Origin: Saccharopolyspora phatthalungensis
Lineage (GTDB): Bacteria > Actinomycetota > Actinomycetes > Mycobacteriales > Pseudonocardiaceae
Length of the DNA stretch: 64,000 nucleotides
Direction of reading: 5' to 3'
Assembly (NCBI RefSeq): GCF_014203395.1
Contig: NZ_JACHIW010000001.1
Coordinates: 4,261,501-4,325,500 of the forward strand
Shown here piece by piece: positions 23,494-34,500 of the stretch. Below the pieces are notes generated by a model, which saw nothing but the letters and a program-made list of their open reading frames with translations, was not told the DNA's origin and searched no databases. The position numbers were made by a program, and so were the translations under genes. Each line of letters opens with the position of its first letter. Position 1 is the first letter of the stretch.

Positions 23494-24720
23494 ATGTCCG
23501 CGCTTGAGAAGGCACGCCGCGCACGCCTCGCGCGGCTGTTGAACCACGAGGACGCGCGCCGGGCGGCGGCTCGCGCCCTGCCTCGCGGAATCCGCGAGTA
23601 CATCGAGGGCGGCGCCGAGGACGAGGTCACCCTGCGGCGAAATGCCAAGGCATTCCGTGACATTGCGTTCCGGCCCCGGATGGCGACGTGGGTCGATCGG
23701 CCCGACCTCACGACGACCGTGCTCGGCACCCGCATCGCCCTGCCCGTGCTCACCGCCCCCTGCGGCGGCATGCGGCTCGTCCACCCGGACGGTGACATCG
23801 GGCTGGCCACCGCGGCCTCGCGCGCCGGCTCGATCCACGTGGCCAGCTCCGCGGCCGGATTCACCCTTGAGCAGATCGCGGAAGTCCAAGGACCGCAGTG
23901 GTTTCAGGTGTACCGCTTCTCCTCTCGCTCCACAATGGAGCACCTCGTGCACCGCGCCCAGGCGGCGGGCTATTCCGCGCTGGTCGCGACGGTGGACACC
24001 GCGGTATCCGGCTACCGGGAGCGGGATTTCAAGAACGGCTTCAGCTACTCGATGCGGGTCAACGCCCGCAACGCCGTGAAGCTCGCCCCGCAACTGGTGC
24101 GGCGACCCGCGTGGCTCGCGAGGTACGTCCTCGACGGGCTGCCCTTCGAGATCCCGAACACCGCGCAGATCACCGCCGACGGCAAGCCGATGATGCTCAC
24201 CGAAATGACGAAGGGCGGCGCGGGATCGCACTCGCCCACCTGGACCGATGTGGACTGGCTGCGCGCGAACTGGCGCGGACCACTCGTCGTGAAGGGACTG
24301 CTCACGGCCGAGGACGCACGCCGTGCCGTCGATGCGGGGGCCGACGCGGTGATCGTGTCGAACCACGGCGGTCGTCAGCTCGACGGTGCGCCAGCCACGC
24401 TGCACGTTCTCCCACGGATCGTCGAGGCGGTCGGCGACACGGCGGAAGTGTTGATGGACAGCGGGATCCGCCGCGGCAGCGACGTCCTCAAGGCACTGTC
24501 ACTGGGCGCGAAAGCCGTGCTCGTCGGGCGACTCCCGACCTGGGGCCTGGCCGCGGGCGGAACCGCGGGTGTCGAGCGCGTGCTTGAGCTCCTGCGCAGC
24601 GAGATGGTCCGCACGATGCGCCTGATGGGGTGCCGGTCGGTGTCCGAATTGGACCCGAGTTGGCTCGGCGAGGACACGATTCCGTTGCACAGCAACAAGA
24701 AGGAGGTCAAGGTCCGGTGA
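23494..24720 (+). CDS. FMN-dependent alpha-hydroxy-acid oxidase/dehydrogenase
   Basis: 408 residues, ATG immediately after the previous stop. A full-length member of the lactate/glycolate/mandelate oxidase family: RGIREYIEGGAEDEVTLRRN at the start, APCGGMRLVHPDGD (FMN phosphate side), WFQVYRF with the active-site Tyr, ATVDTAV, the catalytic His-Gly-Gly-Arg in VSNHGGRQLDGAPAT, and DSGIRRGSDVLKAL. It oxidises a 2-hydroxy acid to the 2-oxo acid. In the operon this step could create the 2-oxo acid that the class II aldolase encoded at 26335 cleaves or makes. The true electron acceptor (O2 or a quinone/ferredoxin) cannot be read from sequence. Confidence 0.92.
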   Translation: MSALEKARRARLARLLNHEDARRAAARALPRGIREYIEGGAEDEVTLRRNAKAFRDIAFRPRMATWVDRPDLTTTVLGTRIALPVLTAPCGGMRLVHPDGDIGLATAASRAGSIHVASSAAGFTLEQIAEVQGPQWFQVYRFSSRSTMEHLVHRAQAAGYSALVATVDTAVSGYRERDFKNGFSYSMRVNARNAVKLAPQLVRRPAWLARYVLDGLPFEIPNTAQITADGKPMMLTEMTKGGAGSHSPTWTDVDWLRANWRGPLVVKGLLTAEDARRAVDAGADAVIVSNHGGRQLDGAPATLHVLPRIVEAVGDTAEVLMDSGIRRGSDVLKALSLGAKAVLVGRLPTWGLAAGGTAGVERVLELLRSEMVRTMRLMGCRSVSELDPSWLGEDTIPLHSNKKEVKVR

Positions 24721-25229
24721 CCACGGCAGAGACCCGTTCCGAGTCCGCACCGGCCCGGCGCGCGAACCGCTTCGTGGTCGCCCGGGTCGACGAGATCCCG
24801 CCGGGGGATCGACGCATCGTCGACGCGGGCGATCGGCAGATCGGCGTGTACAACATCGGCGGCCGGTTCTACGCGATGCTCAACCGCTGCCCGCACCTGG
24901 CCGGCCCGCTGTGCGAGGGGCAGGTGGTCAACGCCGTCGAATCCCCCGTGCCGGGCGACGTGCGGCTTGAGGAGTCCCGCACCTACGTCACCTGCCCCTG
25001 GCACAACTGGGAATTCGACGTCGAGACCGGCCAGTCGTACTGGAATCCGCGGCTGCGTGCCCGCCCGCTGCCCGTGGGCGTCGAGGGCGGCGCGGAGATC
25101 GAGGCGGCCCTCCAGCGCGGCGAGATCGACCGGCTGCCCGGCCCCTACCAAGCCGAGATGGTCCCCGTCTCGGTGGAGTCCGACTACGTCGTGCTGTCGC
25201 TGCGGCCGGCCCGAGGAGGCACCTCATGA
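24717..25229 (+). CDS. Rieske [2Fe-2S] protein
   Basis: 170 residues from a GTG that overlaps the previous stop (GTGA) with AAGGAGG at 24700-24706. The cluster ligands are CPHL (Cys, His) and CPWH (Cys, His), separated by an unusually long insert of about 40 residues (EGQVVNAVESPVPGDVRLEE...). There is no catalytic mononuclear-iron domain, so it is a ferredoxin-like electron carrier and not an oxygenase alpha subunit. With the NuoF-like protein and the ferredoxin later in the operon it suggests an electron-transfer chain, but no terminal oxygenase is encoded here. It overlaps the next gene by ATGA. Confidence 0.88.
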   Translation: MTTAETRSESAPARRANRFVVARVDEIPPGDRRIVDAGDRQIGVYNIGGRFYAMLNRCPHLAGPLCEGQVVNAVESPVPGDVRLEESRTYVTCPWHNWEFDVETGQSYWNPRLRARPLPVGVEGGAEIEAALQRGEIDRLPGPYQAEMVPVSVESDYVVLSLRPARGGTS

Positions 25230-26334
25230 CCGCCCCTGTCACCGCCCTGCTGAAGGGCACTACCCGGGACGCCCTGTGGAGCGGGCCGGTGGTGGACTGC
25301 GACGTCCACGCCATCCCGCCGTCGCTGGAGGCCCTGTTCCCCTACACCGACCCGGTGTGGGTGCAGGGAGCTCAGGAGCGCGGCTGGAAAGGACCCAACG
25401 GGCACGCCCTGGCCTACCCGCCCGGCGCCCCGACCACCGCGCGGGACGAGTGGCGGCCCGAGGGCAGGCCGCCCGCGTCGAGCGTCGAACTGCTGCGGCA
25501 GCATGTCCTCGACCCCTGGCGGGTCGACGCGGCGCTCGTGAACACCGCCTATGGCGTGGACTCGCTGCGTCACCCCGACTGGGCCCCCGCGCTGGCCCGC
25601 GCGGTCAACGACTGGCTGATCGCGGAATGGCTCGACCGGGATCCGCGGCTTGTCGGCTCGATGGTCGTCCCGGCGCGCGATCCCGCCGCGGCCGCCGCCG
25701 AGATCGAGCGGATCGGCTCGCACCCGCGGATCGTGCAGGTCACCATGCCCGTCCGGGCCGAACGGCTCTATGGACAGCGGGTGTTCTGGCCGATCTACGA
25801 GGCCATGACCCGCCACGACCTGGTCATGGGGCTGAGCTGGGGTGGCACCACGGAGGACGCGCCGACGCCCACCGGTTACGCCTCCTGGTACGCCGAGGAG
25901 TACGCGGCGGAGATCCAGCTCTACGGCGCGCAGCTGACCAGCATGATCTACGAGGGGATCTTCCAGAAGTTCCCCGGCATGCGCGTGACGATGCTGGAGA
26001 GCGGCTTCGCCTGGGTACCCACCTGGAGCTGGAGCATCAACAAGAAGTGGAAGGGCCTGCGCCGCGAGATCCCCTGGGTCGACCGGCTGCCCACCGAGAT
26101 CATCCGCGACCACTTCCGGTTCTCCATCGCCCCGGCCGATCTGGGCCCGGCCGCGCACGCCCGCAAGATCATCGAATGGCTGGGCTCCGAGGACCTGCTG
26201 CTGTTCGCCACGGACTACCCGCACCTGCACACCGACGACCTGGCGGCCGTTCTCGACGTGCTGCCGGAGTCCATGCGGCCGAAGGTCATGGCCGAGTCCG
26301 CGCGGCAGTGGTACCGGCTGGACAAGGCCCTCTC

Positions 26335-26338
<4 letters not shown>
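25226..26338 (+). CDS. Amidohydrolase (amidohydrolase 2 / ACMSD-like), second copy
   Basis: 370 residues, ATG overlapping the Rieske stop. Metal site: DCDVHAIPPS at residue ~18, a mid-barrel position where the first copy has His but this one reads VMGLSWGGTT, and LLFATDYPHLHTDD near the C-terminus. The loss of the mid-barrel His suggests altered metal binding or a different reaction from the first copy. About 90 residues in, TAYGVDSLRHPDWAPALARA marks the N-terminal helical part typical of the family. Two amidohydrolases in one operon may act in sequence or as a heteromeric complex. Overlaps the aldolase gene by ATGA. Confidence 0.86.
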
Positions 26339-27182
<844 letters not shown>

Positions 27183-27186
<4 letters not shown>

Positions 27187-28220
27187 GCACCGTCAACACC
27201 GTCCGGGGACCGATCGACAGCTCCGAGATCGGCACGACGCTGATGCACGAGCACCTCTTCGCCCACAACCCGGAGCTTGAGCAGAACCTGCCGCACCCGG
27301 AGTGGGACGAGCAGGCGATGATCGAGAAGGCCCGGAAGAGCCTCACGTCGCTGCACGCGGACAAGGGCATCGACACGTTCGTCGATCTCACCGTGCTGGG
27401 GCTCGGCCGCTACCTGCCCACCGTGCAGAAGGTCGCCGACGGCTTGCCGCTCAACATCGTCGTGGCCACCGGCTACTACACCGCCAAGGACCTGCCGACC
27501 TACTTCCACACCCACGCCCCGGACGGTCTGGTGGGCAGGACCCTCGGCGGCCGGGACCCGCTCGAAACCATGTTCATCGACGACATCGTCAAGGGCATCC
27601 CCGGCACCGACGGGGTCAAGGCCGGGATCATCAAGGTCGTTACCGACGAGCACGGCATGACTCCCGACGTGCAGCGGGTCTTCACCGCCGCCGCCCGCGC
27701 CCAGGCCGAGACCGGCGTCCCGATCTCCACGCACACCAACGTCGCCTTCGCCAACGGCCGCGAGCAGCAGAAGTGGTTCCAGAGCAACGGCGTCGACCTG
27801 GAGCGCACCGTCATCGGGCACTGCGGCGACTCCACCGACCTGGACTATCTCAAGGAGCTGATGGACAACGGCTCGACCATCGGCCTCGACCGGTTCGGCA
27901 TGGAGTTCGTGCTCGACGACGACAGCCGCATCGACACCCTCGTCGCACTGCTCGAACAGGGCTACGCCGAACGGATCACCATCTCCCACGACGCCGGGTT
28001 CTTCTCGATCAACACCCCGCCGTCCTTCCGCGCGAAGCACGTGCCGAACTGGCACCACCACCGCATTTCCGATCGCATCCTCCCGGAGATCCGCAAGCGC
28101 GGCGCCACCGAGGAGCAGATCACCCAGATGATGGTGATCAACCCGGTCCGGGTGCTGACCGGCGACGCCGAGGCGACCGCTGCCGTGGCCGCGAAGGGGC
28201 TCGGAGCGGAGGTCTCGTGA
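27183..28220 (+). CDS. Phosphotriesterase-family hydrolase (lactonase-like)
   Basis: 345 residues; ATG overlaps the aldolase stop and follows GAAGGAGA. All metal ligands of the binuclear phosphotriesterase site can be placed: MHEHLF (HxH), the bridging Lys in GIIKVVTD, ISTHTN, VIGHCGDST, and TISHDAGFF (Asp). Related bacterial proteins are mostly lactonases or carboxyl-ester hydrolases, and phosphotriester activity is usually incidental. Opening a lactone would fit a catabolic path that uses an aldolase and amidohydrolases. The GTG of the next gene overlaps its stop. Confidence 0.9.
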
Positions 28221-29500
28221 CGGCCGAACCGGTCACCCTCGCACCTCGCGTCACCCTGGCGGATGCGGCCTCGCGCTGGAACAGCGGCGCGCTGTCCTTG
28301 GTGCCCCTTGCCGGGGCAGCGGCGCCATTGGTCCTGGACCGGGACACCCGGGAGACCCTGGCCGAGTACGCGCGTCCGAACGGGGTCTCCGGCCGTGACC
28401 TGATCGACGTCGTTGAGGCCGCCGGACTCCGCGGCTGCGGTGGCGCAGGGTTCCCGACCGGCGTCAAGATGCGAGCCGTCGCCGACCGGGAGGGCCCGCG
28501 CACGCTCGTCGCGAACGGCGACGAGGGCGAACCGCTCGCGGTGAAAGACCGGTACCTGCTGAGGATCCGCCCGCACCTCGTCCTCGACGGGCTGCTGCGG
28601 GTGGCCGAGGCGGTGGCGGCCGATCGAGCCGTCGTCTACCTCTCCGACGCCGTGGCCGCCGACAGCGTGCGCAAGGCGCTCGACGAGCTTGGTGGCACGC
28701 CGGTGCCGATCGACGTGGTGCAAGTCCCGCGCACCTATGTCGGGGGCGAGGAATCCTCGGTGGTCCGCGCGATCGACGGCGGGCCCGCGCTGCCGACCGA
28801 TAAGCCGCCGCGCCCGTTCGAATCAGGGGTGGGCGGGGGCCCGACGCTGGTGCTGAACGTCGAGACCCTAGCCCGGATCCCGGCCGTCGCCGCGGGTGCG
28901 GAGACGGACTCGGTGCTGCTCACGCTGACCGGATCCGTCGCGCGGCCCGGCCTCTACGAGGTTCCGCTCGGGCGGCCCATACGCGAGCTCGTCGAACCGG
29001 TCGGGGAGCCGGTCGGCTTCCTGATGGGCGGCTACTTCGCCGGCCTGCTCGGGCCGCGCGCGCTCGACATCCCGTTCGGGTTCACCGAGTTGGGAGCCGA
29101 GGGCAGCGGACTGGGGTGCGGCGCGGTCTTCGTCCTGGGGCCAGGCGACTGCCCGGTCGCCGCAGCCGCCGACGTCATGGCGTACTTCGACCGAGAGAAC
29201 GCCCGGCAGTGCGGGCCATGCATCCGCGGCACCGCGGCCATGGCTGAGGCGCTGCGGGAGCTGGCGGACGGGACCGCCTCCGATGCCCGGCTGGAGAAGC
29301 TGCGGAGCTGGTCGGCCTCGCTGCGTGGGCGGGGTGCCTGCGCCACCCTCGACGGTGCCTGCAACGTGGCCGCCACCCTGCTCCGCGAGTTCCCCGACCT
29401 GGTCGCCGAGCACCGCGCGGTGCCGTGTCCGCGCTGTGCCGCCCTCGGGCCGACCGAACGCACGGCACCCGACATCGATCCCGAACCGGAGGAATCATGA
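28217..29500 (+). CDS. NuoF-like NADH-binding flavoprotein
   Basis: 427 residues; GTG at 28217 overlaps the previous stop and follows GGAGG (28208-28212). FMN/NADH fold: CGGAGFPTGVKM (usually RGGAGFPTG), ANGDEGEPLAVKDRYLL, YVGGEESSVVRAIDGG, then an SLBB segment (LTGSVARPGLYEVPLG) and a 4Fe-4S domain (QCGPCIRGTAAM with later cysteines). There is no NuoE or NuoG partner, so this is not complex I. Stand-alone NuoF-like proteins serve in formate dehydrogenases, hydrogenases and ferredoxin reductases. Here it likely passes electrons from NADH to the ferredoxin encoded next. Confidence 0.88.
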   Translation: MTAEPVTLAPRVTLADAASRWNSGALSLVPLAGAAAPLVLDRDTRETLAEYARPNGVSGRDLIDVVEAAGLRGCGGAGFPTGVKMRAVADREGPRTLVANGDEGEPLAVKDRYLLRIRPHLVLDGLLRVAEAVAADRAVVYLSDAVAADSVRKALDELGGTPVPIDVVQVPRTYVGGEESSVVRAIDGGPALPTDKPPRPFESGVGGGPTLVLNVETLARIPAVAAGAETDSVLLTLTGSVARPGLYEVPLGRPIRELVEPVGEPVGFLMGGYFAGLLGPRALDIPFGFTELGAEGSGLGCGAVFVLGPGDCPVAAAADVMAYFDRENARQCGPCIRGTAAMAEALRELADGTASDARLEKLRSWSASLRGRGACATLDGACNVAATLLREFPDLVAEHRAVPCPRCAALGPTERTAPDIDPEPEES

Positions 29501-29688
29501 AAGTACGCCTGGAGTCCGCGAAGTGCGACGGGTTCGGCACCTGCGCCGCGCACAGCCCGGAGATCTTCGAACTCGACGAGTGGGGTTACGCCTCGGTCAA
29601 GGGCGACGGCGAGGTCACCGCCGACCTGGAGGGCAAGGTCAACCGGGCGGTCGCCGACTGCCCCGTGCACGCCATCATCGTGAGCTGA
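29497..29688 (+). CDS. Ferredoxin, [3Fe-4S]-type
   Basis: 63 residues; ATG overlaps the NuoF-like stop, GGAGG at 29488-29492. Cluster ligands: CDGFGTCAAHSPEIF (Cys-x5-Cys, with Ala where a third Cys would stand) and CPVHAI near the end. Three cysteines with that spacing are typical of the 3Fe-4S ferredoxins that feed actinobacterial cytochrome P450s. It is the last gene of the operon. No P450 is encoded in the window, so the electron acceptor is unknown. The 66 bases after it show no clear terminator. Confidence 0.92.
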   Translation: MKVRLESAKCDGFGTCAAHSPEIFELDEWGYASVKGDGEVTADLEGKVNRAVADCPVHAIIVS

Positions 29689-29754
29689 GCGCGCCCAGAG
29701 CGTGTTCAACAGTGGCTTTGCGTAGCGGTGTTTTATAGAACAGACCGTTAACGC

Positions 29755-30468
29755 TCATCCGGCCAGGCGCCCCGTTCCGCGGGGCGCCTGCGGTGTCTCC
29801 GGCTCGCTCCAGAACTCCAGCGAGTCCAGCCACTGGATGAGCAGGTTCCCGGTGCCCTGGAAGTGAGCCGCGGTGCCGCTGCGCGCCGCCTCGACGTCGC
29901 CCGCGGCGATGGCGTCGATCAAGGGCGTGTGCTGCGTCCGATTGACCTCGGACCAGCCCGGGACCACGTGGAAGTTCTCCGGGAACTGCAACGGGACGAG
30001 CCGGCTCGCGGCCTGCGCGAACCAGTTCAGCTTGGGCGCGTCGGCGATCACCGACACGTAGTGGTGCAGGGCGGAGTTCAGCTCGGTGGCCAGGTGGCCG
30101 TCCGACGGGTCGGCGTCCCGGATCCGCTGATCGATCTCTCGCAGGTATGCGACATCCCGCGACGTCGCGCGGGTGGCGGCCCGCGCCGCGATCTCACCCT
30201 CCGCCGTCGACCACATCAGATAGGTGTCCTCGACGTCCTTGCGCCGGATTGGGGCGACCCGGAACCCACGGTTGGGCTCGTGGCGCACCCAGCCATCCTG
30301 CGACAGGAGCAGCAGAGCCTCGCGGACGGGCGTGATACTGACCCCTAGCTCTTCGGCCAGCTGCCCCAGTCGAAGGGTGTCGCCGGGGTGAACGGTCCGC
30401 GCCATGATCTGGTCGCGGATCGCGCTTGCGACGTTGCTGCGCAACTGTTCCTTCTCGGCCCGTCCCAC
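29755..30468 (-). CDS. GntR-family regulator, FCD (FadR-like) subgroup
   Basis: 237 residues from a GTG at 30468; the frame is open 41 codons further upstream, but those residues lack similarity to the family and no ribosome site is clear at either start. Winged HTH at about 5-70 (VASAIRDQIMARTVHPGDTL; RLGQLAEELGVSITPVREAL). The C-terminal helical FCD domain has the metal/ligand His set (HHYVSVI; THTPLI-like QHTPLIDAIAAGD; TAAHFQGT). Such regulators usually repress catabolic operons until a carboxylate ligand binds. It lies tail-to-tail with the nine-gene operon and is the probable regulator of the site at 20921-20953. Confidence 0.9.
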   Translation of the reverse strand: MGRAEKEQLRSNVASAIRDQIMARTVHPGDTLRLGQLAEELGVSITPVREALLLLSQDGWVRHEPNRGFRVAPIRRKDVEDTYLMWSTAEGEIAARAATRATSRDVAYLREIDQRIRDADPSDGHLATELNSALHHYVSVIADAPKLNWFAQAASRLVPLQFPENFHVVPGWSEVNRTQHTPLIDAIAAGDVEAARSGTAAHFQGTGNLLIQWLDSLEFWSEPETPQAPRGTGRLAG

Positions 30469-31553
30469 GTCTCGATGATACTCAGCGGAAACCGGCGCCC
30501 ATCCCGCCCGCGCCGCGATGCTGACCGCAGGTCCGCCCGCCGTCCATCCCAGCCCGATGGCGGACCTGCCCCTCCCGGTCCTGGAGCACATCGGCGAGGA
30601 TCTCGCCGAAACTCTCGATATTGACGCTGCCGGTGCTGGGTTCTGAGGCGGAGCGGAAGATCATGATCTCGTGGCCGACCGGGGCGTCGAAGCGGGTGTC
30701 GAGCCGGCTCATCCGGATGTTGCCGTTGGGCGATCGATGTTCTCGGCGGCTTTGCCGATGGGGCGGTTTCCGGCAAACATGGACATGGTTTTCGGTCTGC
30801 GGGATGCCGGAGATGGCCTCGGTGACCATAATCACTTTGTTGCGCTCGGCTTGAAGTCCCGGAACACTGGGAACCTTTCGCTCCGACGTATCGCGCCAGG
30901 AGTGTGTCGAGTTCGGCCTGGCGATACCTACCGTGCCGTTGGCCGCGCGGCCGATGTCGCTGAGTCCTTTGCCGAGCCGCGGGACCGCGTTGCCGTGCGC
31001 GAGGCCGCCAGCATCGCGGAGTTTACGCAGCTTATTGCCCAGGGCGCTGCCGCATCGGGACGGTCGCGGATGGCGTTGACCCGCTGGTCCTTTTCGTATC
31101 GTGGCAGACCGGCGGCGCAGCGACAGCGGAAAGTCGACAGTAGCATCCGTACCCACAGTGGAGCTCCCGGCGGGAACGACGGGGCGGACGCCGATGGCAA
31201 GTGACGACTCGGCTTTCTGGGTGGACATAGCAGGGTTTCGTTCCGGTATGGGTGCCGTCGGGGATCTCGCCGGGACCCGTAGCCGATAAGCTCGGCAGCG
31301 TCGGGCGCGGGGGCGCGCAGGTCGGGGAAGGCACGGACACAATGCCGAATATTGTCAATAGCGTGACGAAACAATTGTCGCCGCTTGACGTGGATGTCAA
31401 GTTTTTCGAACGAATTCTCGAACGTGGCGGCCGAACGCGCGGAGCACTGTGTAGCCGGGATCACTAGCTTGGCGAGACGCTATCGTCCGGATGGCAAACC
31501 GAATTGTAGTGGTTTCGGGTTGATCATGAGAATTTCCTGAGTTGGTGGTTTGT
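30469..31553. other. 1.1-kb region without a supported gene
   Basis: Open frames occur on both strands (for example 30671-31204 plus; 30482-31342 minus) but none has a ribosome site, a recognisable domain or a codon pattern like its neighbours. It may hold gene relics and must hold the promoters of the GntR gene and the giant gene. Confidence 0.5.
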
Positions 31554-34500
31554 GTGTCGATTGTGGTGCCGGCGGAGGTTCGACGGCTTTTTCAGGTGTT
31601 GACGGGTGAGGACATGACGGATGCGGATGAGGATGCGTTGCTGAGGGCGGGGGAGAGGCTGCTGTCGGGTGCGGTAACGGTGGCGGGGTTGGCTGGGGTG
31701 TTGGGAGAGGTAGTGGGGCGGGTGCGGGGTGAGTTTTCGGGCAAGGCGGCGGACCGGTTTTCCCAGCGCGTGGGCGCCTTTGCGGGCGTGCTGGAGTCTT
31801 CGGGTGGAGCGTTGCGGGAGTTGGGGGCGTTTGTGCGGGATCTGGGGTGGCAGGTGAAGTATTTGAAGTTTGTGACGGTGGGCGGGCTGTTGTTGCTGTT
31901 GGCGGAAATCGCGTGGGCGGTGGCAATGGCCGGTGCGACGGGTGGGGCGTCGATGGCGTGGCTGGCGGCCCGGATGGCGGTGATGCGGTTTCTGTTGTCG
32001 CGGTGGTGGGGCCAGTTGTTTATGCGGTTGGCGGTAAGTGCGGGGGTGGGGGTGGGGTTGAACGTGCTGCCGGATGTGGTGGCGCAGGGGGTCCTGGTGG
32101 GTGAGGGCAAGCACGGGTGGTCGACGCGGTGGACGCGGGATGCGGCGGGGGTGGGGGCGATGTCGGCGGCGGTGGGTCTGCCGATGTCGGCGTTGGGCAA
32201 TGTGGTGGGCAAGGCCGTGGCGCGGATTTTGGTGACGGGGCTAGGGGATCAGGTGGATCGGGCGGTGCTGGCGGCGGCGGCGCGGCGGGCGGCCGAGGAG
32301 CATGCGCAGTCCTATCCGGTATCGGGGATGGCGCGGTTTGCGGATGTGGTGGCGGAGGCGGTGGATTCGTATGCGGGGATGTCGGTGCGGGGGTTGTGGG
32401 CGGCGCAGTTTGGCCGGGGGCTAGGGGAGTCGGTGGCGGAGGGTTTGACCGAGATGGTGGGTGAGTTGGTGTATGGGGTGGCCAGTGGTCAGGGGGTGCA
32501 ACTCAACCCGTTCTCGTTCACGGCCGGGGTGTCGGAGTCGGTGTCCTCGGGCGCGGGGAGATTGACGGGGCTGGCGGTGCGGGGTGAGTTGATACCGCCG
32601 GGCACGCGCTACCGGGGCCAGCCCCCCAGTGAGGAGACAACTCCACTGGTCGCGGCGGATTCCGAGCCGAAAACCGGTGACGGCCCAGGCGTCTCGGGTA
32701 CCGGTGGGGCGGTGTCTGATGTGGATTCTGCGGTTCCCGAGTCGAATTCAGCCTTTTCCGATCCGGTCGCGGGTGGGGGTGTCGGTGGTTTCTGGGCTGG
32801 TGTGGCTGGGACGGAGGGCGGAAAGACCGGGGCTGCCGGGGAAAAGAGCGTGGAGCCGGGTGACGAGAAAGGCGTTGCAGAAGGCAAGAGTACGGTGCCG
32901 GATGACGAAAATGGTTCGGCTGAAGGCAAAGTGGCGGACCCAGGCAAGGGGATTGCATCGCCTTCTGCTGATTTTGCGGGGGTGTCGCGTCCGGGTGTTG
33001 TGCGAGCGGATGGTGACTCTGCGGCCGGGCGTTTCGACGATGGCCGGGCCACGACTTCGGCCGCTCACGCTCCAGGAACGCCAGGCGGTGCGGTTGGTGT
33101 GGGGACTGGGGCTGGAATCCCGCACGGCGGCTTATCGTCGGTGTCTGCCAGCTCCGTGGCTCGTGGTCAAGCTGCCTACGGCGAAAAACCGGATGGTCCG
33201 GCGAATGTGGGCAGGGACGTCGCTGCAGTGTCGACCGGCTTTGGCGCGGCTCCGGTCGGTCATCCGGTCTGGAGGGGCGCGGCGCCGGATTCCCGGAAAC
33301 CGCCGCATGATCAGGACTTGGCTGGCGACCAGCGCGCCCGGGAAGAGTCCACTAAGGCCGATGGAACTGTGGACGGTTCTCGGCGCGGTACACCGCCATC
33401 GCCCTATTCGCATGAAGGTGCGACTGGACAGGTCCAACAAGGTCCACTGTCACCGACATATTCGGCTGAGGATGCGGTTGGGCAGGGTACGCCGCCGGTG
33501 TTCACCTCGGCCACCGGCGACAACCGCAGTGGACCATCGTCGTCTAATGTGGGCAAGGCCGGTGCCTTCGTGGACGATACGCGAGTGGCAGAGCCGGTGC
33601 GTGAATCGGCGGCGTGGGATGCGTTGAGGTTGCCTTCGGATGCGGTGCCGGTGCGGGACGCTGTGGCGGGAAGTGTGGCGCAGTGGTCGGTGCGGGATTT
33701 GCGGCGGGAGATCGACCGGGCTCGGATGGTGGCTGGGCCGCGTGAGCCGGCGTTGTTGCTGGTGCAGCACACGCACGACGTCACAAAACTGGTCGATCAC
33801 AACGTTGTTTCGGTTGCCGAGGTGGTCGACCTGGTGGCGGCCAGGCGCCTGGAACACGGCCTCGTTCAGGCAAGGAACTTCTCCCGGGAATTGGCGGCCT
33901 GGCTTGGTACGGAGGGCAACTCGCTGCCGCTTCGTGCCGGAGCGGGGTCGGATTCGCAGGAGGTTACGGAGGATTCGCGGCCGACGGCAGATGAGTCGGT
34001 GGATGACTGGGGGGCGTTTGATCAGTTTGAGGCCGCGGCACAGTGGGCTTCGCTGGTGTGGTCTGCGGCGGGAGATGAAGCGCTGCCCTGGCCGGTTGAT
34101 CCGTTGGGTGCTGGGCAGTCGTTGGGTGTTAGCGGGAATGCGTTTCCAGACGATCACACGGGGCGTGTATCGACCGATGATCTGCCGGATGTGGTTGCGG
34201 CTGAAGGAGATGCGGGCGGCGCGCAGGTGGATTTGGCGGAGGTGTGGGCGGAGGTGCGTCGGGCCGAAGAGGCTGGTGAACCGCACACGGGCGCGACGTT
34301 GGCGAAACTGTTCGGAAAGAGCGGGAGATGGGGCAATAAGTGGCTGGCGGATTACCGGCGGCAGGAGGGGGATGTGAGTCAGGCGGACGTGGTGAGGCGA
34401 AGGCATGCGGCGAATGTGGCCGAGGTGTGGGCGGAGGTGCGTCGTGCCGACGAAGCTGGTGAGCCCCACACCGGTCCAACGTTGGGTGCCAAGTTCGGAA

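Noticed and set aside
22237..24405. A 722-codon open frame on the minus strand
   Set aside because: It is antisense to the two well-supported catabolic genes, arises from the GC-rich third positions, and has no domain or ribosome site.
24967..26334. N-terminal extension of the aldolase frame
   Set aside because: The frame is open by chance through the Rieske and amidohydrolase genes; the ATGA overlap at 26335 and the start of homology fix the true start.
27302..28216. N-terminal extension of the NuoF-like frame
   Set aside because: It runs antiphase through the phosphotriesterase-like gene; GTG 28217 with GGAGG is the real start.
30482..31342. 286-codon minus-strand frame before the giant gene
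   Set aside because: Some stretches look protein-like, but there is no ribosome site, no domain and no codon bias; not supported as a gene.
32629..33627. Arg-rich frames inside the giant gene
   Set aside because: They are shadow frames of the linker, with no start site and improbable composition.
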